From: Acidaminococcus fermentans | GTDB taxonomy: Bacteria > Bacillota > Negativicutes > Acidaminococcales > Acidaminococcaceae | Assembly (NCBI RefSeq): GCF_009696675.1 | Contig: NZ_VULN01000004.1 | Location: 1 to 64,000, forward strand | Reading direction: 5' to 3' | Length of the DNA: 64,000 bases | Shown: one piece after another, positions 1 through 7,166 of the stretch | Position numbering within the stretch: the stretch's first letter is position 1 | Layout: every line of letters begins with the position of its first letter | The notes under the pieces: model-generated | Database searches by the model: none | What the model saw: the letters and a program-made list of their open reading frames with translations, nothing else | Told to the model about the DNA's origin: nothing | Translations under genes and position numbers: made by a program

Positions 1-145
1 CCTGGTATTCCTTGAGCCAGCGGTAAATAGTTTGTGAAGCAATGTTAACAGCTTTGGCCAACTGCGGTACGGACTTATTTTTATCCAAAACAAGTTTACA
101 TACCTGGATTTTGAAATCCTTGGTGTACTTTTTTTGACTTCTCAT
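1..145 (-). CDS. IS3-family transposase OrfA, N-terminal part (cut by window start)
   Basis: The visible 48 residues start MRSQKKYTKDFKIQ and run into a helix-turn-helix (VPQLAKAVNIASQTIYRWLKEY), the usual N-terminal DNA-binding part of IS3/IS911-type OrfA transposases. The start ATG at 145 is preceded by a strong GGAGGAAGGAG site. The rest of the gene and any OrfB lie outside the window. Whether the element is intact cannot be judged. It sits next to a tandem array of porin genes, where mobile elements could promote rearrangement. Confidence 0.8.
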   Translation of the reverse strand, partial: MRSQKKYTKDFKIQVCKLVLDKNKSVPQLAKAVNIASQTIYRWLKEYQ

Positions 146-183
146 AAAGACGCTCCTTCCTCCAGAAAAGTCACGCTTTCTAC

Positions 184-210
184 TGTCTAAATATATGGTA
201 CACCTTTCCA
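184..210. repeat. Possible terminal end of the IS3-type element
   Basis: Read on the minus strand this begins TGGAAAGGTGTACC and ends about 40 bases before the OrfA start, where the left inverted repeat of an IS3-type element would lie. The partner repeat is outside the window, so this boundary is inferred from position and the TG start only. Confidence 0.35.
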
Positions 211-247
211 CTCTGCACTCTTCCCTCTGCACTGTTTTTTCGGCACA

Positions 248-283
248 TAAAAACGGCCCTCCTTTGGGGAGAGCCGTTTTTTG
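248..283 (-). terminator. Terminator after porin gene 1
   Basis: Hairpin with arms AACGGCyCTCC / GGGGAGAGCCGTT and A/T runs on both sides, 16 bases beyond the porin stop codon. Its symmetry would let it work in both directions. Confidence 0.8.
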
Positions 284-298
284 CTTTCAATCGGTTGA

Positions 299-1609
299 TT
301 AGAAGGTGATGTTCAGTTCGGACCACAGGGTGCGGGCATGTGTGCCGGCGAAGTCCCCTGCATCGCCATTCTTGTCTTTCAGGTCATAGTATTCCACAGT
401 AGCAACCATGTTCTTGGCTACAGTCAGGTTGCCGCCGAACATGTACCCTTTGAACCCGGTGAACGGGAACATGTAGTAATCACCGTTCATGGTGTGAGCT
501 ACTACAGTCTGTGCGCTCTGGTCATAATATTTGGCATACAGGCCCCAGGTGCCCGGTTTGCTGGTTTCAGCACCAGCATAGTTCAGGCCGAATACATAGC
601 CGTCATCATCCAGATCCAGTCCGGTACCTTCTTTAAATGCATCAGCTTCATCAGCATCACCTTTCAGGTACATGGCACTTACGTTCCATTTCCCTGCAGT
701 ATAATCAGCACCCAGAGTCCAAATCTTGTTGTCGCTGTAAGCATAGCCAGGATCCAATGCATTCAAGAAATCCTGATTATCCACTTTGGTGTAGGTTGCT
801 TCCGCATGCAGGTTGCCCCATCTGCCGCCCAAAGCTGCAGACCAGTAATCATCTGCTACAGATTCATTATTCTCTTTCCCATATACTACGTTGTTGGCCA
901 TTTTGCCGTAAGCAGCGGACAGATAGCCCTGGCCGAATTTCACATCGGCACGGACAGCATCAGCCCGGTCATCGAATACGTTCCCGTCGGCAATAAAATC
1001 ATTGAAACGGCCAGCAGTCAGGTTCACAGCACCGATATTCCCAGTCAGATAAGCTCTCTGGAATTCAGTAGTGCTGTCGCCGGACTCGTTCTTGCCTTCA
1101 AAGCTCTGTATATTCTGGAGCATCCCTACATAATGCCAGTTGTCATTCACTTCCCCAGTGAACCACAGACGGGTACGCAGTTTGCTGTCAGATTTGTCAG
1201 CAAGATCTTCTTTATTCAGTTTGTCGACCCGATTTCCGCTGGCAACTCTGTTGTGGATACGGGCAGCCCCGGTAACCTTCACATTATCAGCGTTCTTTTC
1301 CAGTTTGGCAACACGAACACCCAGGTTGTCCAGTTCATCAGCGAATTCGCTGACCAGTTTGTCATCAGCACCGATAGCGCCTTTGGCCAGAGCCTTGGCA
1401 ACAATCTGAGCCATTTCATAACGGGTCATGGTCTTGTCGCCTTTGAAGGTGCCATCAGGATAGCCGTCAACTACGCCGGCAGCAGCCAGTTTGGCAACAG
1501 CGCCGTAAGCCCAGTGGCCGGCAGGCAGATCGGAGAAGGGGTTGGCAGCGAAAGCGGTGGCGCTTACGCCCAGAGCCATAGCCATGGCAAATACTAAGGA
1601 TTTTTTCAT
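299..1609 (-). CDS. OmpM-like SLH-domain outer-membrane porin, paralog 1
   Basis: 436 residues. A signal peptide (MKKSLVFAMAMALGVSATAFA, cut before ANPF) is followed by one SLH domain (about 24-80, with WAYGAVAKLAAAGVVDGYPDG), a short coiled coil (about 90-115, ADELDNLGVRVAKLEK) and a beta-barrel ending in aromatic LNITF. In Negativicutes, OmpM proteins form channels, and the SLH domain holds the outer membrane to modified peptidoglycan. The start at 1609 is chosen for its signal peptide and GGGAGGAA site; an upstream ATG would add a non-signal leader. First of three tandem copies. The N-terminal ~115 residues are nearly identical among copies while the barrel differs. Confidence 0.93.
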   Translation of the reverse strand: MKKSLVFAMAMALGVSATAFAANPFSDLPAGHWAYGAVAKLAAAGVVDGYPDGTFKGDKTMTRYEMAQIVAKALAKGAIGADDKLVSEFADELDNLGVRVAKLEKNADNVKVTGAARIHNRVASGNRVDKLNKEDLADKSDSKLRTRLWFTGEVNDNWHYVGMLQNIQSFEGKNESGDSTTEFQRAYLTGNIGAVNLTAGRFNDFIADGNVFDDRADAVRADVKFGQGYLSAAYGKMANNVVYGKENNESVADDYWSAALGGRWGNLHAEATYTKVDNQDFLNALDPGYAYSDNKIWTLGADYTAGKWNVSAMYLKGDADEADAFKEGTGLDLDDDGYVFGLNYAGAETSKPGTWGLYAKYYDQSAQTVVAHTMNGDYYMFPFTGFKGYMFGGNLTVAKNMVATVEYYDLKDKNGDAGDFAGTHARTLWSELNITF

Positions 1610-1669
1610 TGGAGATTCCTCCCTGATGTTATTTTTATCCAGGCAGTTCCTTCTGTTTTCTCCATTCCC

Positions 1670-1690
1670 GCGAGTCTCCTTGTTTCCTCT
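1670..1690 (-). promoter_or_regulatory. Conserved leader motif of porin mRNA 1
   Basis: On the transcribed strand reads AGAGGAAACAAGGA followed by GACTCGC, about 60 bases before the start codon. The same 21-base block occurs with one change upstream of both other porin genes, while the flanking leader sequence differs. Confidence 0.6.
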
Positions 1691-1758
1691 GTTCCTGGCA
1701 GAAAATTCCGGTCCCTGACCGGGATAAAGCAAGTGTGAATTATTTGTCATCTTTCATA

Positions 1759-1787
1759 AATTTACCATATTTTGAATGTGAACGCAA
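1759..1787 (-). promoter_or_regulatory. Promoter of porin gene 1
   Basis: On the minus strand, TTGCGT and TAAATT hexamers are separated by 17 bases. This gives a leader of about 140 bases containing the conserved motif at 1670-1690. Confidence 0.5.
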
Positions 1788-1862
1788 CGAAGCAAGGTAA
1801 ATGATATTACAGAAGTTAATTATTGTACTGTTTGAAACAATTTTGTATGTATTTTTATAAAA

Positions 1863-1892
1863 AAAAGACGGTTCCCGAAGGAACCGTCTTTT
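1863..1892 (-). terminator. Terminator after porin gene 2
   Basis: Perfect 13-bp hairpin AAAAGACGGTTCC-CGAA-GGAACCGTCTTTT, 15 bases beyond the stop codon of the second porin gene, with a long A run to its left (U run on the transcript). Confidence 0.88.
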
Positions 1893-1906
1893 GGTTTGTT
1901 CTGTAA

Positions 1907-3169
1907 TTAGAAGGTAACAACCATCTGAGACCACAGGGTCTTTGCATGGTTATCGGTAGCACCCTTATCCTTCAGGTCATAGTATTCAACCTGAGCTACC
2001 ATGTTCTTGGCAACAGTCAGGTTGCCGCCGACCATCCAGCCTTTGAAGCCTTCAGGACCGAAGGAATCATAATGACCGTTCATGGTGTGGGCAATGTAGG
2101 TAGCACCACCCTGATCGTAGTATTTACCGAACAGGCCCCAGGAACCAGGTTTAGCAGAGGAAGCACCTTTATAAGCCAGGCTAGCTACCCAGCCATCGTT
2201 GTCGGGTTCTACGCCGTCAATCTTGTCATCAGCATCGCCGTGCAGATACATAGCGCCGATTTTCCAATCACCAGCTTTGTAGTTGGCAGCGGCAGTCCAG
2301 ATATTGTCAGAACCTTTCACCCAACCATTCTTATATACTTTTGCATCAGCATTGGCGGTATTCAAATCTTTTACATGCAGATAGTTGGCTTCCAGGTTCA
2401 GGTTGCCGATGTCTCCGCCCAGTACAACCTGAGTGAATTCATCTGCTTTGGATTTCTTAGTAGCGAAATCCTGGTTAGCCATTTTGCCCCAGGTTGCGCC
2501 CAGGTAGGTAGCACCGAATTTGGTGTTGGCGTTCACAGCATCCACACGGGTATCATAAATGTTGCCTTCAGCATAGGTGCCATTGTAACGGCCAGCGGTC
2601 ATGTTCACAACACCAAGGTTACCGGTCAGGTAAGCTCTCTGGAAACGGGTTTCGCTGTCACCGGAGTCATTCTTACCTTTGTTGTTCCAAGTTTGTTCGT
2701 TCTGCAGCATGCCAACATAATGCCAGTTGTCATTCACTTCGCCGGTGAAGAACAGACGGGACCGGGTCTTGGTATCGCTGCTCTTACCAAAGTCACCAGT
2801 GGTATGATCATAGTGAGTCCGGATGTTCCCGGTGATCTTTACAGCATCAGCGTTCTTTTCCAGTTTGGCAACGCGAACGCCCAGGTTGTCCAGTTCATCA
2901 GCGAATTCGCTGACCAGTTTGTCGTCAGCACCGATAGCGCCTTTGGCCAGAGCCTTGGCAACGATCTGAGCCATTTCATAACGGGTCATGGTCTTGTCGC
3001 CTTTGAAGGTGCCATCAGGATAACCGTCAACTACGCCGGCAGCAGCCAGTTTGGCAACAGCGCCGTAAGCCCAGTGGCCAGCAGGCAGATCGGAGAACGG
3101 GTTGGCAGCGAAAGCGGTAGCGCTTACGCCCAGAGCCATAGCCATGGCAAATACTAAAGATTTTTTCAT
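1907..3169 (-). CDS. OmpM-like SLH-domain outer-membrane porin, paralog 2
   Basis: 420 residues, same architecture as its neighbours: signal peptide (1-21), SLH domain (about 24-80), coiled coil (LGVRVAKLEKNADAV), then a diverged beta-barrel ending LWSQMVVTF. The start at 3169 follows an AAGGAGGAATATCCC site. Its terminator, promoter and leader motif make it an independent transcription unit. The first ~350 bases of the gene almost match copies 1 and 3, which suggests recent duplication or gene conversion. The barrel carries the sequence differences expected if surface loops are under diversifying pressure. Confidence 0.93.
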   Translation of the reverse strand: MKKSLVFAMAMALGVSATAFAANPFSDLPAGHWAYGAVAKLAAAGVVDGYPDGTFKGDKTMTRYEMAQIVAKALAKGAIGADDKLVSEFADELDNLGVRVAKLEKNADAVKITGNIRTHYDHTTGDFGKSSDTKTRSRLFFTGEVNDNWHYVGMLQNEQTWNNKGKNDSGDSETRFQRAYLTGNLGVVNMTAGRYNGTYAEGNIYDTRVDAVNANTKFGATYLGATWGKMANQDFATKKSKADEFTQVVLGGDIGNLNLEANYLHVKDLNTANADAKVYKNGWVKGSDNIWTAAANYKAGDWKIGAMYLHGDADDKIDGVEPDNDGWVASLAYKGASSAKPGSWGLFGKYYDQGGATYIAHTMNGHYDSFGPEGFKGWMVGGNLTVAKNMVAQVEYYDLKDKGATDNHAKTLWSQMVVTF

Positions 3170-3231
3170 GGGATATTCCTCCTTAGGAATCACAGAGTGA
3201 ATTCCCCGGGAACGTCCGGCTGACCTCTGCC

Positions 3232-3252
3232 GCGAGTATCCTTGTTTCCTCT
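3232..3252 (-). promoter_or_regulatory. Conserved leader motif of porin mRNA 2
   Basis: AGAGGAAACAAGGA followed by TACTCGC on the transcribed strand, 63 bases before the start codon. Identical to the copy at 5015-5035. Confidence 0.6.
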
Positions 3253-3295
3253 GGCTCTTTCAGCGTTCTGTCCCTGTGAAATTCGCATTACTATT

Positions 3296-3313
3296 GTGAC
3301 AACTTCTTGTCAC
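3296..3313. promoter_or_regulatory. Palindrome at the transcription start of porin gene 2
   Basis: GTGACAA-GAAG-TTGTCAC, perfect 7-bp arms with a 4-base spacer. It lies just downstream of the -10 box, so it would act either as an operator or as a hairpin at the 5' end of the mRNA. Confidence 0.5.
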
Positions 3314-3319
3314 GATGTT

Positions 3320-3349
3320 ATTTTAACACAAGATTACAGAAAAAAGCAA
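3320..3349 (-). promoter_or_regulatory. Promoter of porin gene 2
   Basis: TTGCTT and TAAAAT on the minus strand, 18 bases apart, with AT-rich sequence upstream. Confidence 0.5.
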
Positions 3350-3444
3350 ATTTGTGAACTTATTTTGGCTATGGATTACATTATTATTTGTTTTATTCTT
3401 TATAGTTCATGTTTTTATCACATATTTTAAAATTTATAGCACGA

Positions 3445-3476
3445 AAAAAGGACGATTCCAACGAATCGTCCTTTTT
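3445..3476 (-). terminator. Terminator after porin gene 3
   Basis: Perfect hairpin AAAAAGGACGATTC-CAAC-GAATCGTCCTTTTT. It is 166 bases beyond the stop codon, with the repeat element at 3491-3640 lying between stop and hairpin. Confidence 0.8.
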
Positions 3477-3490
3477 ATATTGGTGATGAA

Positions 3491-3640
3491 AAACCCACCA
3501 CCATGCTCCGCATGGTCCCCCGCCCTTAAAAAGGGCGGATATAGAAGGGACTGGCTGGGTCCCCCGCCCTTAAAAAGGCGGATATATAGGGACTGGCTGG
3601 GTCCCATCCTAAAGAGATGGATACCCAAGGAGGAATGATG
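3491..3640. repeat. Dispersed repeat with internal tandem duplication
   Basis: The first 53 bases (3491-3543) match 35671-35723 with two mismatches: AAACCCACCACCATGC, then CGCATGGTCCCCCGCCC, then AAAAGGGCGGATATA. Within this copy a unit of about 44 bases (CCCCCGCCCTTAAAAAG ... GGACTGGCTGGGT) is repeated twice in tandem. The CCGCCCTT/AAGGGCGG block forms a small hairpin. No coding potential is seen. Confidence 0.75.
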
Positions 3641-3642
3641 AA

Positions 3643-4941
3643 TTAGAAGGTTACTACCATCTGAGACCACAGGGTCCGGGCATGAGAATCGGATTCTTTG
3701 CCCTTCAGGTCGTAGTATTCAACCTGAGCTACCATGTTCTTGGCCAGGGTCAGGTTGCCGCCAACCTGATAGCCTTTGAAGCCTTCCCCGTTGAAGGAAT
3801 CCCACATACCGTTCATGGTATGGTAAATGATGGTGGGAGCTCCCTGATCATAGTACTTGGCGAACAGGCCCCAGGAACCAGGTTTGGAAGCAGCAGCACC
3901 CTTGTAGCCCAGGGATACTACATAACCGTCATCATCGCCGTTCTTATAGTCGCTGTTTGCCAGGGTGTCATCGTCACCTTTCAGGTACATGGCCCCGATC
4001 TTGAAGTCGCCGGCTTTGTAGTTGGCCCCAACAGTCCAGATTTTGTTGTCACCGGTGAGGCCGTTGTCGATGTACGGGTTTACATCATCGGCCTTGGTGT
4101 AAGTGGCAGCCAGATCCAGGTTGCCGATGCTGCCGCCCAGTTCAGCATTCCAGAACTTGTCTGCTACGGAATCATCTTTGGTCCATTTACGGCCAGCGAT
4201 GGTTCCCAGATCGCCATCCGTCCAGCCATAGGTATCCTTGCTGGCCATCTTGCCGTAGGCAGCGCTCAAATAAGCCTGGCCGAAAGGAACTTTGAACTGA
4301 ACCGCATCTACACGGTCATCGTACACATTGCCTTCAGCAATGGTCTTGTTGAAACGGCCGGCTTGGATATTCCAGACACCGATGTTGCCGTCCAGGTAAG
4401 CTCTCTGGAAGGAGGTGTCGGAATCGCCGGATTCGTTCTTGCCCTGGAAGTACTGGTTGTTTTCCAGCATGGAAACGTAATGCCAGTTGTCGTTGACTTC
4501 CCCGGTCAGAAACAGACGGGTACGCAGACGGGACTGGGATTTGTCGGCTTTGCCGGTGGTCTTGCCACCTTCATTGTTGTAGTAGCTGGCACGGACGTTG
4601 CCGGTGATCTTTACGTTGTCAGCGTTCTTTTCCAGTTTGGCAACGCGAACACCCAGGTTGTCCAGTTCATCAGCGAATTCGCTGACCAGTTTGTCATCAG
4701 CACCGATAGCGCCTTTGGCCAGAGCCTTGGCAACGATCTGAGCCATTTCATAACGGGTCATGGTCTTGTCGCCTTTGAAGGTGCCATCCGGATAGCCGTC
4801 AACTACGCCGGCAGCAGCCAGTTTGGCAACAGCGCCGTAAGCCCAGTGGCCAGCAGGCAGGTCGGAGAAGGGGTTGGCAGCGAAAGCAGTAGCGCTTACG
4901 CCCAGAGCCATAGCCATGGCAAATACTAAGGATTTTTTCAT
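3643..4941 (-). CDS. OmpM-like SLH-domain outer-membrane porin, paralog 3
   Basis: 432 residues: signal peptide (1-21), SLH domain (about 24-80), coiled coil, then a diverged beta-barrel ending LWSQMVVTF. The start at 4941 is followed directly by the signal peptide and preceded by CAAGGGAGTG. It is the most upstream of the three copies in the direction of transcription and has its own promoter and leader. Its C-terminal strand matches paralog 2 more closely than paralog 1. Confidence 0.93.
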   Translation of the reverse strand: MKKSLVFAMAMALGVSATAFAANPFSDLPAGHWAYGAVAKLAAAGVVDGYPDGTFKGDKTMTRYEMAQIVAKALAKGAIGADDKLVSEFADELDNLGVRVAKLEKNADNVKITGNVRASYYNNEGGKTTGKADKSQSRLRTRLFLTGEVNDNWHYVSMLENNQYFQGKNESGDSDTSFQRAYLDGNIGVWNIQAGRFNKTIAEGNVYDDRVDAVQFKVPFGQAYLSAAYGKMASKDTYGWTDGDLGTIAGRKWTKDDSVADKFWNAELGGSIGNLDLAATYTKADDVNPYIDNGLTGDNKIWTVGANYKAGDFKIGAMYLKGDDDTLANSDYKNGDDDGYVVSLGYKGAAASKPGSWGLFAKYYDQGAPTIIYHTMNGMWDSFNGEGFKGYQVGGNLTLAKNMVAQVEYYDLKGKESDSHARTLWSQMVVTF

Positions 4942-5014
4942 AGGAAAACACTCCCTTGAATGATATTTGTCCTGCCCCCGGGTTTCCTTTCCGGCATCCT
5001 CCAGATTTTTCCGT

Positions 5015-5035
5015 GCGAGTATCCTTGTTTCCTCT
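5015..5035 (-). promoter_or_regulatory. Conserved leader motif of porin mRNA 3
   Basis: Same block as at 3232-3252, here 74 bases before the start codon. The variable distance argues against simple common descent of the entire leader. Confidence 0.6.
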
Positions 5036-5084
5036 ACGTACACATTCCGGATTCTTCCATCCATTGGCCCATCAGCGGGACGGC

Positions 5085-5098
5085 GTGAATTTCTTCAC
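5085..5098. promoter_or_regulatory. Palindrome at the transcription start of porin gene 3
   Basis: GTGAA-TTTC-TTCAC, at the same place relative to the -10 box as the palindrome of porin gene 2 and with the same 4-base spacer. The wider context TGTGAA-N4-TTCAC resembles Rex-type redox operators; that reading is inference. Confidence 0.45.
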
Positions 5099-5104
5099 AC
5101 TGCC

Positions 5105-5133
5105 AGTGTAGTATGGTGAAAAAAAAGAAACAA
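5105..5133 (-). promoter_or_regulatory. Promoter of porin gene 3
   Basis: TTGTTT and TACACT on the minus strand with a 17-base spacer. The -35 box lies within the stem of the upstream gene's terminator (5125-5182). Confidence 0.55.
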
Positions 5134-5182
5134 GGCGCCTGGGGGAAAGTTTCCACTTTCGCCTGATTGTGCCTTGTTTCTT
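5125..5182 (-). terminator. Terminator after the RNase H-like gene, overlapping a promoter
   Basis: Long inverted repeat: GCCTTGTTTCTT on the transcript pairs with AAGAAACAAGGC, about 34 bases of loop, followed by a run of eight T. It also contains the -35 box of porin gene 3. Confidence 0.65.
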
Positions 5183-5197
5183 CGCATTTTACAGGAG

Positions 5198-5638
5198 TCA
5201 TTTTTGTGACTTGCCAGTCCGTTGTTTCACTGTTTTATCACAAAGGAATCTTTTGACCAGTACCACGGCTGCCAGTCCATCCACTGCGGACGGTTCAGAA
5301 AGCAGGGCCGTGGGCAGCAGCTTTTTCCATCCCCGGGGCGGATTCAGCTGCCAGTAGAGTTTTTTGGCCTCCTGGGTGCTGCCGTATTCATCCACTTCAT
5401 AAAGGGGCAGCTGGGGAAACGCCTCCGCCAGCTGCCGATACATGGTCTTTGAAGTTGTGCCGTCCCCCAGTACGCAGCCGGCGGGACGGTCTGCAGCCAG
5501 GAACTCTTTCAGATGGTCCAGGAACCCTTCCGTAGGCAGGATGGCCTGGCGGACCAGGGTTCCATCCCCGACCACCAGGGCGGCACCGGTTTTATCCCGG
5601 CCCGGATCCACCCCCAGATAAAGCTCAGTTTTCTTCAC
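5198..5638 (-). CDS. RNase H-fold protein of the RuvC/YqgF type
   Basis: 146 residues. The N terminus YLGVDPGRDKTGAALV carries the first-strand Asp and glycine turn typical of the RNase H fold in RuvC/YqgF-like nucleases. A second acidic segment (YEVDEYGSTQEAKKLYW) and a late Asp (SAVDGLAAVVLVKRFL) fit the remaining catalytic positions. It is shorter and more divergent than YqgF/RuvX itself, so nuclease activity is only likely. It overlaps the upstream DUF3084 gene by 14 bases, which implies coupled translation. Confidence 0.7.
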   Translation of the reverse strand: MKKTELYLGVDPGRDKTGAALVVGDGTLVRQAILPTEGFLDHLKEFLAADRPAGCVLGDGTTSKTMYRQLAEAFPQLPLYEVDEYGSTQEAKKLYWQLNPPRGWKKLLPTALLSEPSAVDGLAAVVLVKRFLCDKTVKQRTGKSQK

Positions 5639-6851
5639 GAGGCAGACCTCCCACAGGACGGATTTCCAGATCCAGCAATACAGGCCCGGCCACGGTAATA
5701 TCCCGGCGGGCCTTGGCGGTGATTACCACTTTGCCGCCCAGGCTGCGGATCTTTTCGCTGGCGTTGGACAGTTCGGTGCTGGTAATGGCCCCCACGTCCC
5801 CGGTAATGGGATTGGGGATCACCCCGTCGGCCTGGGCTGCCCGGTTCACGGCCTTCAGGAAGGCCATGAGGGCCAAGTCGGATTCGTTGGAATTGGGATC
5901 CACGGTAATGGACTGGGTAAGGATCAGGGTATCTTCCGGATAGACCACCTTGTCCCCCACCATTTCCAGACGGGACACCACCACTTCGCCGGACAGGATG
6001 TTGCCGGCGGCGCAGACACGAACGTACATGTCCCCTTTGGCTTTTTCCAGGTTGGAAGCAGCGTTCTCCACCGCTTCCCGGCTGAGCCAAATCACCGGTG
6101 TGGAAGGATCCACCCCGATGCGGCCGGCTACCTGGATGTTGGCCTGGTTCAGGAATTCCTGGAGCTGTTTCTGGGTGTTTTCTTCGCTCTGGCCGCTTTT
6201 CAGCACCCCGGAATAGAGGATTTCGCCGCTGCGGAACACCACGTGGCCCTCCCGGACGGCCACAATGCCTTCCCGGAGTTTTTTGGCAGTGTCTTCCAGG
6301 GATTTCACATCCTGCTGGAGCTGGTCACGGGCGGCTTCCGCCTGGCGCACCTGTTCCTGGGCCTCCTGGAGACGGGTGCTGGCTTCCGCATACCGGGCCT
6401 GGAGCTGCCCCAGGTCGGCCTGGGCCTGCTGCATCTGGGCCTGGGCGTCCTTCATCTGGGCTTCAGCAGCAGCCTTCTGCTGCCGTGCCTGTTCCGCAGC
6501 CTGGGTGGCTTCACTGATTTTTTGGTCCAGTTCTTCGATTTTAGCACTTTGGGCGGACAGTTCTTCGTTGGCCTTGTCCCGGGTGGCGGTAAGAGAGGCG
6601 ATTTCCGCCCGCATCTGCTTCATGCCGAACAGGGCCGTGCGGACCTCCTTGGAGGCAATGGTCAGGACGGTGATGGTCAGGGCGGCAACCAGCATGCCGC
6701 TGACAATTGTCATGACCACGGAGGTGTCATGAGGGCGCAGGCCAAAAAGCCGGAGCCGTTTTTTGCCGATTTTGCTTCCCAGTTTGTCTCCCAGATAGGC
6801 GATCAGTCCGCCCATCAGGGCCAGAACCAGGATCAGGGTAATGCCGGTCAT
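5625..6851 (-). CDS. DUF3084 membrane protein with long coiled coil
   Basis: 408 residues. Two membrane segments near the N terminus (about 3-20 and 46-67) flank a short basic loop (GKKRLRLFGLRPHDTSVV). A coiled coil rich in Ala, Gln and Glu follows (about 75-195), then a globular C-terminal domain. This is the DUF3084 arrangement; its biochemical role is unknown. The start is 18 bases downstream of an AAAGGAG site. It is co-transcribed with the RNase H-like gene. Confidence 0.8.
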   Translation of the reverse strand: MTGITLILVLALMGGLIAYLGDKLGSKIGKKRLRLFGLRPHDTSVVMTIVSGMLVAALTITVLTIASKEVRTALFGMKQMRAEIASLTATRDKANEELSAQSAKIEELDQKISEATQAAEQARQQKAAAEAQMKDAQAQMQQAQADLGQLQARYAEASTRLQEAQEQVRQAEAARDQLQQDVKSLEDTAKKLREGIVAVREGHVVFRSGEILYSGVLKSGQSEENTQKQLQEFLNQANIQVAGRIGVDPSTPVIWLSREAVENAASNLEKAKGDMYVRVCAAGNILSGEVVVSRLEMVGDKVVYPEDTLILTQSITVDPNSNESDLALMAFLKAVNRAAQADGVIPNPITGDVGAITSTELSNASEKIRSLGGKVVITAKARRDITVAGPVLLDLEIRPVGGLPREEN

Positions 6852-6889
6852 GGGATGCGCTCTCCTTTCGTGTGTATATTATCCTGTAC

Positions 6890-6898
6890 ATTATAGCA
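6890..6898 (-). promoter_or_regulatory. Extended -10 promoter for the DUF3084 operon
   Basis: TGCTATAAT on the minus strand, an extended -10 element, about 40 bases before the start codon. No good -35 box is present because that position is taken by the hairpin at 6896-6935. Confidence 0.5.
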
Positions 6899-6935
6899 TA
6901 AAACCGGGGCTCGTGGATGAGCTCCGGTTTTATGC
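6896..6935. terminator. Long hairpin, possible terminator of the nuclease operon
   Basis: 17-bp arms (GCATAAAACCGGGGCTC and its complement with one mismatch) around a 6-base loop. It lacks a T run, since the TATAAT box of the next promoter follows directly. Termination function is uncertain. Confidence 0.45.
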
Positions 6936-6997
6936 GGTCAGCGGCCGATGGAAAGCAGATGCTGCTGCATCTGCTTTTGAACATATCTGCCCTCCGG

Positions 6998-7139
6998 GCG
7001 GCCGGGACGGGCTCCCCTGCGGGGAGCCCCTACAACGTTGGTGTCAAAGATGCAGCGGAAAATCCGTTTCCCGGACCGTAGGATCGGACATCTGATCCCA
7101 ACGAGGTAGGGGCGCGCCAAAGGCACGCCCTTCCCGGCC
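6998..7139. repeat. Pair of inverted GTAGGGGC-type hairpin repeats
   Basis: Left unit 6998-7031 and right unit 7106-7139 are imperfect inverted copies (GGCCGGGA ... GCCCCTAC). Each unit folds on itself (GGGCTCCCC-TGC-GGGGAGCCC; GGGCGCGCC-AAA-GGCACGCCC). A related pair with outward orientation lies at 42582-42665. Confidence 0.6.
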
Positions 7140-7166
7140 TGCGGGTTTCACAGTCAAGAAATCAGA

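Larger units (their letters stand above)
3170..3642. other. Intergenic region between porin genes 2 and 3
   Basis: No gene is seen here. From the porin-2 side it holds the leader motif (3232-3252), a palindrome at the expected transcription start (3296-3313), a promoter (3320-3349), an AT-rich stretch to about 3440 (UP-element-like), the terminator of porin gene 3 (3445-3476) and a dispersed repeat with a tandem duplication (3491-3640). Confidence 0.7.
6852..7166. other. Intergenic region with hairpin, promoter and palindromic repeats
   Basis: No gene is seen here. It contains the DUF3084 promoter (-10 at 6890-6895), a 17-bp-arm hairpin (6896-6935) and a pair of inverted GTAGGGGC-type hairpin repeats (6998-7139). 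Confidence 0.6.

Noticed and set aside
1740-1934. Small open frame between porin genes 1 and 2
   Set aside because: It covers the terminator and promoter of the porins and has no ribosome site or plausible protein features.
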